10,732 bases of DNA from Candidatus Bathyarchaeota archaeon (lineage in GTDB: Archaea > Thermoproteota > Bathyarchaeia > TCS64). Below, in pieces: positions 7,366 to 10,732 of the stretch. The notes below the pieces were generated by a model. It saw nothing but the letters and a program-made list of their open reading frames with translations, was not told the origin of the DNA and did not search any database. Made by a program: the position numbers and the translations under genes. Position 1 is the first letter of the stretch; each line of letters starts with the position of its first letter. Location of the stretch: assembly GCA_937877765.1 (NCBI GenBank), contig CALGBN010000360.1, forward strand, positions 1 to 10,732. Direction: 5' to 3'.

Positions 7366-7913
7366 TATCTCAGTTTCCTGAGCAGCTTATCCAGCTCCTT
7401 TTCAAGGCTATCGACGCCGTTATCATTGTTTATGATATAGTCACTTAACGCGATGGCGTTCCCCATTCCAAACCCAAGTTCACGTCGATCCCTGACTCTA
7501 AACACTTGCCGGTTCGGTGGATCATCACTTCTACCCCTGTTCTTGAGACGATCATAACGCGTATCAGGGGAAGCATGAACAGCGATCAAATAAGTATTAA
7601 AAGCTTCAGCGAAGGTGTCCACCTCATCAAGGCTTCTTATTCCATCAATTGCTACACGATTATTTGGCTCACCGATTATGAGGGGGATGCATCTCTGGGC
7701 TACCGCCGCGTCGCCCCCTGTTTTCCTTATGTTTTCAGCCATCTTGCCAAGGTTCTCTGGGGTGGGTTCTTGGTTCCGCATTCGAACCTCGTGACGGATT
7801 ACGTCTCCCATTGTGAAAACTTTGTAGTCTTTTTCTCTGAGTAGTTCGGCTAGGGTGGTTTTCCCTGAGCCAGCCATGCCTGTGATTAAAAGTAATCTTC
7901 TTTTAGTGCTCAT
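7365..7913 (-). CDS. UPF0200 family P-loop nucleotide kinase-like protein
   Basis: P-loop NTPase of 182 aa resembling adenylate or dephospho-CoA kinases. Walker A is GMAGSGKT (12-19). An LID-like basic segment NRGRSDDP (125-132) follows, then RDRRELGFGMGNAI (141-154) and SDYIINN (157-163), both typical of archaeal UPF0200. DGIRSLDEV (90-98) occupies the base-binding or Walker B-like region. The substrate is unknown; a small-molecule or RNA-linked phosphotransfer role is inference. The ATG overlaps the radical SAM stop by 4 nt (ATGA) and the stop overlaps the next start, so translation is probably coupled across all three genes. The persistent link with UPF0201, including a fusion in Archaeoglobus, suggests the two proteins work together. 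Confidence 0.88.
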   Translation of the reverse strand: MSTKRRLLLITGMAGSGKTTLAELLREKDYKVFTMGDVIRHEVRMRNQEPTPENLGKMAENIRKTGGDAAVAQRCIPLIIGEPNNRVAIDGIRSLDEVDTFAEAFNTYLIAVHASPDTRYDRLKNRGRSDDPPNRQVFRVRDRRELGFGMGNAIALSDYIINNDNGVDSLEKELDKLLRKLR

Positions 7914-8689
7914 TTTATCTGCTCCAGTCCATCGAATCTTGTCTTAATGTAGACAGGCGTTACGCCTTCCTCTAATGCTATATTAGCGAGTTTTATCAAT
8001 AATTCCTTCTCGGTAGGGTCTTTTTTCTTTAACTCAGGGTCTAATACGTCTCCCTGATTATCAAATTGCTGAAGATAATAGACCAAGGTCTTGTCCTTGA
8101 TTACACGAGCGATCTCCCGGATATATTCTTCTCCATCTGATACACCGGGGGCAACAGTTGTACGAGCCTCGATAGGTATATTATGCTCATTACAGAGTTT
8201 GATGACCTTCAATATCCCATCTACGTATTTTTCCGCCATCACCGGGACCTGTGAGAGTCTTCCGAATGCCTCTGCGTTAAGTGGGCTCTTAACGTCTAAT
8301 GCAACTCTGTCAAAGAGCCCTGTTTTTAGTGCTCGTTCCGCTTCCTCGTAAAGCGTTCCGTTGGTATCCAGCATCAGCTTTAATCCATGTTTTTTCACTA
8401 ACTTGGCTGCCTCTATCACAGCATCAACCTGCATTAGAGGCTCTCCACCAGTGAATACCACGGCGTCAAGACTCGGAATAGGATACATGGCTTTCTGAAG
8501 ACGATCTTCAAGGTATGATAAGTCTACCAAGGTACCTGAGTCCACTGGGATTAACAAGCTGTTATGACAGTAGGGGCATCTTATGTTGCACCCAGCCCAG
8601 AAGACGACAAGCGAGACATTAGTATACCAATCTACGGTACTCATGTCTGTTACCCCGCCGATCCTTATAGGTGTGCTCAGATCAACCAA
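7910..8689 (-). CDS. Radical SAM protein, anaerobic ribonucleotide reductase activase-like (NrdG2/PflA type)
   Basis: Radical SAM enzyme of 259 aa. The [4Fe-4S]/SAM motif is CNIRCPYC (C34, C38, C41), followed by FTGGEPL (79-85), the SAM-binding GGE motif. The N-terminus GGVTDMSTVDW (11-21) matches the start of proteins called anaerobic ribonucleoside-triphosphate reductase activating protein, which generate a glycyl radical on a partner enzyme. No nrdD or other glycyl radical enzyme is in the window, so the partner is unknown. The start is taken as TTG 8689, because the conserved GG lies upstream of the only ATG nearby (codon 16) and no ATG or GTG precedes TTG before an in-frame stop. A TATA-like element sits about 33 bp upstream, fitting a very short leader. 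The gene overlaps the UPF0200 gene by 4 nt. Confidence 0.85.
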   Translation of the reverse strand: MVDLSTPIRIGGVTDMSTVDWYTNVSLVVFWAGCNIRCPYCHNSLLIPVDSGTLVDLSYLEDRLQKAMYPIPSLDAVVFTGGEPLMQVDAVIEAAKLVKKHGLKLMLDTNGTLYEEAERALKTGLFDRVALDVKSPLNAEAFGRLSQVPVMAEKYVDGILKVIKLCNEHNIPIEARTTVAPGVSDGEEYIREIARVIKDKTLVYYLQQFDNQGDVLDPELKKKDPTEKELLIKLANIALEEGVTPVYIKTRFDGLEQIK

Positions 8690-8717
8690 AGATATTCTCT
8701 TGATCAGTGGTTTTCAT

Positions 8718-8726
8718 AGATTTAAG
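8718..8726 (-). promoter_or_regulatory. TATA-like element upstream of the radical SAM gene
   Basis: CTTAAATCT on the minus strand is centred 33 bp before TTG 8689 and lies just after the stop codon of the transporter gene. It could start a near-leaderless transcript of the radical SAM-UPF0200-UPF0201 group. The gap to the transporter gene is only 43 bp, so readthrough is also possible. The match to consensus is modest. Confidence 0.3.
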
Positions 8727-8732
8727 CATGGA

Positions 8733-9605
8733 CTAAACCAAGGCACCCAATATGTAGACCCCGATAAAGATGATGATACTCCCAATAATCCGCACTCTAC
8801 CATACTTTTCACCCAAGAACAAGACACCCATCAAGGCACCAAGAACAACACTGATCTGCCTAAGCGCCAATATGTAGCTTACCTGAGCGAGACTCATAGC
8901 GTATAATACCATCATGTATCCACCTCGCATCAGTATACCAGCCACTGTAATACGGCTCAGATTAGCAGCTAGCTCCTCTTTGATAGGTTTCATTCCTTTT
9001 CGATAGATTATTGTGACTGTGAGCATCCCTGTGACAAAGAAACCAAGCCAAAAACTATAGAGAAGTGGATTAACTGCAGTAACCCCAAGCTTATCTGAGA
9101 TCGAGTATATCGTTGTGCCCAGCGCGGCGAGCAACGCGTATCGACTGCTTCCTGTTCTAAGATACTTCAACGGAGCAGCGAGGTCTTGGCTCGTCAAACC
9201 ACGTAGATGCAGTATGTAAACGCCGACAAATATTACCAGTATACCAATAATACCTGTGGAGGTTATCTTCTCACCCAATAACAGGAACGCGGCGAGAGCT
9301 ACGAAAACTGGGCTTGAACGCGCCACAGGGTAAACAAGACTTAGATCGCCTGTCTCGTATGCCTTGCCTAGTCCGAGGAAATAGAGGGTCTCGGCTCCAG
9401 CGCTCACCAATAGGTAGGGCAGTATGCTTATGGGGAAATATATCTCGGGTAATATCACCCAGAATAGTGGTATGAATAGAATTAGACTCGTAATGTTGAG
9501 AAGTAGCATGAATGACTCCTTGTCTTTTCCAGCCTTGGAGAGATAGTTCCAGAGCCCATGACTAACAGCCGATAACAGTACGAGAATCAGGGGCAAGGGG
9601 TCCAT
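8733..9605 (-). CDS. EamA/DMT-superfamily membrane transporter
   Basis: Integral membrane protein of 290 aa with about ten predicted helices (roughly 4-22, 33-52, 58-78, 88-110, 117-134, 155-172, 178-200, 219-238, 243-263, 271-288), the normal layout of drug/metabolite transporters built from two EamA repeats. Each repeat ends in the same pattern, LLLGEKIT followed by a GVYIL helix (109-132) and LFLGEKYG followed by GVYILG (262-287), which supports the internal duplication. SLVYPVARSSPVF (89-101) is a typical helix 4 segment. The substrate cannot be told from sequence; family members export amino acids, nucleobases and other metabolites. ATG 9605 has a TATA-like element about 26 bp upstream, fitting a leaderless mRNA. 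It is divergent from thpR. Confidence 0.9.
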   Translation of the reverse strand: MDPLPLILVLLSAVSHGLWNYLSKAGKDKESFMLLLNITSLILFIPLFWVILPEIYFPISILPYLLVSAGAETLYFLGLGKAYETGDLSLVYPVARSSPVFVALAAFLLLGEKITSTGIIGILVIFVGVYILHLRGLTSQDLAAPLKYLRTGSSRYALLAALGTTIYSISDKLGVTAVNPLLYSFWLGFFVTGMLTVTIIYRKGMKPIKEELAANLSRITVAGILMRGGYMMVLYAMSLAQVSYILALRQISVVLGALMGVLFLGEKYGRVRIIGSIIIFIGVYILGALV

Positions 9606-9626
9606 GGCGTATCTGAGGGTTTCGGG

Positions 9627-9640
9627 GATTTATGTTATCA
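9627..9640 (-). promoter_or_regulatory. Candidate leaderless promoter of the EamA transporter gene
   Basis: On the minus strand TGATAA (BRE-like) precedes CATAAATC. The TATA centre is about 26 bp from the A of ATG 9605, which would place transcription start at or next to the start codon, as is common in archaea that use leaderless mRNAs. Confidence 0.45.
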
Positions 9641-9644
9641 CTTT

Positions 9645-9653
9645 CATTATATG
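9645..9653 (+). promoter_or_regulatory. Candidate leaderless promoter of thpR
   Basis: CATTATATG on the plus strand has its TATA centre about 26 bp before ATG 9676. The spacing supports that ATG as the real thpR start and a leaderless transcript. This box and the one for the transporter lie within 30 bp of each other, so the two divergent promoters would interfere or be co-controlled. Confidence 0.45.
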
Positions 9654-9675
9654 CTGGAATTGTATCATTGATGGT

Positions 9676-10233
9676 ATGGTAAGATGCTTCATAGCCGTCG
9701 AATGCACCAACAGTGAGGTAATTGAAGGCATCAGAAGGGTTCAAGGTGCTCTAGAGTCCACGGGAGCTAACCTGAAGCACGTTGAGCCCGAAAACATCCA
9801 CCTCACGTTAAAGTTTCTAGGCGAGATTCCCCAGCACAAGGTAGACGAGGTAGCTGAAATCGTCAAAGACATCAGCTTCAATTCATTCAAGTTCAAAGTA
9901 GAAGAAGTAGGAGTCTTCCCGAATCTACGACGCCCAGCCACCATATGGGCTGGAATCACTGAGGGAGTCTCTGATTTAGCAGCGGTCTTTGAAGAGGTAG
10001 ACTCAAAGATGGGAAAGCTTGGGTTTGACCGTGAGCGCCGGCGTTTCCATCCTCATCTAACCATCAGCCGGGTGCGTAGCGGTAAAAACAGGGATCTACT
10101 TGTGGAGGAACTATTAGCAGTTAAGGATCAAGACTTTGGAGTCGTAAATGTGACTCGTATCGTATTGAAAAAGAGTGTTCTAACCTCAAAAGGTCCAATT
10201 TATTCGACTCTCGCTGAGAGTCAGTACAGTTAG
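9676..10233 (+). CDS. thpR: RNA 2',3'-cyclic phosphodiesterase / 2'-5' RNA ligase family protein
   Basis: Two-histidine (2H) phosphoesterase of 185 aa, normal for the family. The two catalytic HxTx motifs are HLTL (42-45) and HLTI (127-130), with FLGEIP after the first and SRVR after the second. Bacterial and archaeal members hydrolyse 2',3'-cyclic phosphate ends or join tRNA halves by 2'-5' bonds in vitro; the physiological substrate is not settled. The frame is open further upstream to ATG 9604, but that extension would overlap the divergent transporter start and both promoters, and MVRCFIAVE at 9676 is the conserved N-terminus. The gene precedes cca, an arrangement common in archaea that hints at tRNA 3'-end work. 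CVA-type catalytic residues are intact. Confidence 0.92.
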   Translation: MVRCFIAVECTNSEVIEGIRRVQGALESTGANLKHVEPENIHLTLKFLGEIPQHKVDEVAEIVKDISFNSFKFKVEEVGVFPNLRRPATIWAGITEGVSDLAAVFEEVDSKMGKLGFDRERRRFHPHLTISRVRSGKNRDLLVEELLAVKDQDFGVVNVTRIVLKKSVLTSKGPIYSTLAESQYS

Positions 10234-10271
10234 ATATTTAGAGTATGGGGGATATGAGGAACCGCGAAGCC

Positions 10272-10732
10272 ATGAACTGGAGTAAACTAAGAGAAGAGGT
10301 GCTAGGGGAGATCAAACCCACCCCAGAAGAGGAAAAAAACCTACAAGACTTCGCGCAAAAAACCATCGATAACATAAACAAGGTGCTAACCGAGACCGGG
10401 ATTAACGCCAAGGCTGAGTTACACGGTAGCGTAGCTCACGGTACATGGATCAAGGGTCAGCAAGACCTTGATATTTTCATCGTGAACAAGGAATACAAGT
10501 CACGAGACCAGCTGCAACAGGTACTTGATGCCTTGAAGAAGGGAACAGAGTGGGTATACACAGCGGCATACGCCGAGCATCCTTACTTAAAGACCCAGAT
10601 CAACGGATACAGCCTCGACCTGGTGCCATGCTTCAAGGTTGAAAACGGAGAACTATACAGCTCAACAGACAGAACACCACTCCACACAAGATGGCTAAGC
10701 GATAGACTCCATGGTCTCGGGGACGATGTAAG
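10272..10732 (+). CDS. cca: CCA-adding enzyme (class I tRNA nucleotidyltransferase), partial (3' end off window)
   Basis: N-terminal 153 codons of an archaeal CCA tRNA nucleotidyltransferase, which adds or repairs the 3'-CCA of tRNA using CTP and ATP without a nucleic acid template. The nucleotidyltransferase head is clear: GS (52-53) in HGSVAHGTW, the catalytic pair D65 and D67 in QQDLDIF, and the third carboxylate D116 in LDLVPCF. AEHPYLKTQINGY (101-113) and DRTPLHTRWL (133-142) are further family landmarks. Full-length archaeal enzymes are about 440 aa, so roughly two thirds lies outside the window. ATG 10272 is preferred because MNWSKLREEVLGEIKPT aligns with family starts and GAGGA lies 11 nt upstream; in-frame ATGs at 10245 and 10254 would add 9 or 6 residues. 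It follows thpR by 38 nt, likely in one operon. Confidence 0.92.
   Translation, partial: MNWSKLREEVLGEIKPTPEEEKNLQDFAQKTIDNINKVLTETGINAKAELHGSVAHGTWIKGQQDLDIFIVNKEYKSRDQLQQVLDALKKGTEWVYTAAYAEHPYLKTQINGYSLDLVPCFKVENGELYSSTDRTPLHTRWLSDRLHGLGDDV

Noticed and set aside
9604..9675. Longer thpR starting at ATG 9604
   Set aside because: The extra 24 residues do not fit the family N-terminus and would overlap the divergent transporter start and both promoter candidates. ATG 9676 is placed about 26 bp after a TATA-like box.
1..10732. Mobile element, CRISPR array or defence system
   Set aside because: No transposase, integrase, terminal repeats, spaced direct repeats or defence domains were found; all genes have metabolic, transport or RNA-processing families.

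Overview
The window looks archaeal. It carries a methyl-viologen-reducing-type [NiFe] hydrogenase joined to heterodisulfide-reductase (Hdr) A proteins, the archaeal UPF0200/UPF0201 pair, an archaeal 2'-5' RNA ligase-like protein next to a class I CCA-adding enzyme, TATA/BRE-like elements about 26 bp upstream of start codons (leaderless style), and Shine-Dalgarno sites inside a tightly packed operon. The lineage cannot be fixed from this sequence. An anaerobic TACK, Asgard or euryarchaeal member is plausible. No rRNA, tRNA, CRISPR array, insertion sequence or integrase was seen.

Region 1 (1-6801, minus strand) is one operon read right to left: mvhG-like small subunit, mvhA-like large subunit, then two tandem HdrA-MvhD fusion genes. 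Spacings are a 4-base overlap, 0 bases and 2 bases. The last gene runs off the left edge with 758 codons visible and no stop. The expected job is a cytoplasmic complex that oxidises H2 (or evolves it) at the NiFe site, passes electrons through the small-subunit clusters to MvhD-type domains, and on to HdrA flavins that may bifurcate electrons between ferredoxin and another acceptor. No separate mvhD, hdrB or hdrC is in view. The complex has several unusual residues: the small subunit has Asp in place of the first proximal-cluster Cys, the large subunit has changed signature positions, and the two HdrA copies have lost different sets of cluster ligands.

Region 2 (6802-6990) is a 189-bp intergenic stretch with a BRE/TATA candidate, a perfect 10-bp palindrome and an 8-7-8 inverted repeat. 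It probably controls the hydrogenase operon.

Region 3 (6991-9605, minus strand) has an EamA-type transporter, a radical SAM activase-like enzyme, a UPF0200 P-loop kinase-like protein and a UPF0201 RNA-binding-fold protein. The last three genes overlap each other by a few bases and are surely cotranscribed.

Region 4 (9606-10732) has a short divergent promoter region and then, on the plus strand, an RNA 2',3'-cyclic phosphodiesterase/2'-5' ligase family gene (thpR) and the start of a CCA-adding tRNA nucleotidyltransferase (cca), which is cut by the right edge.
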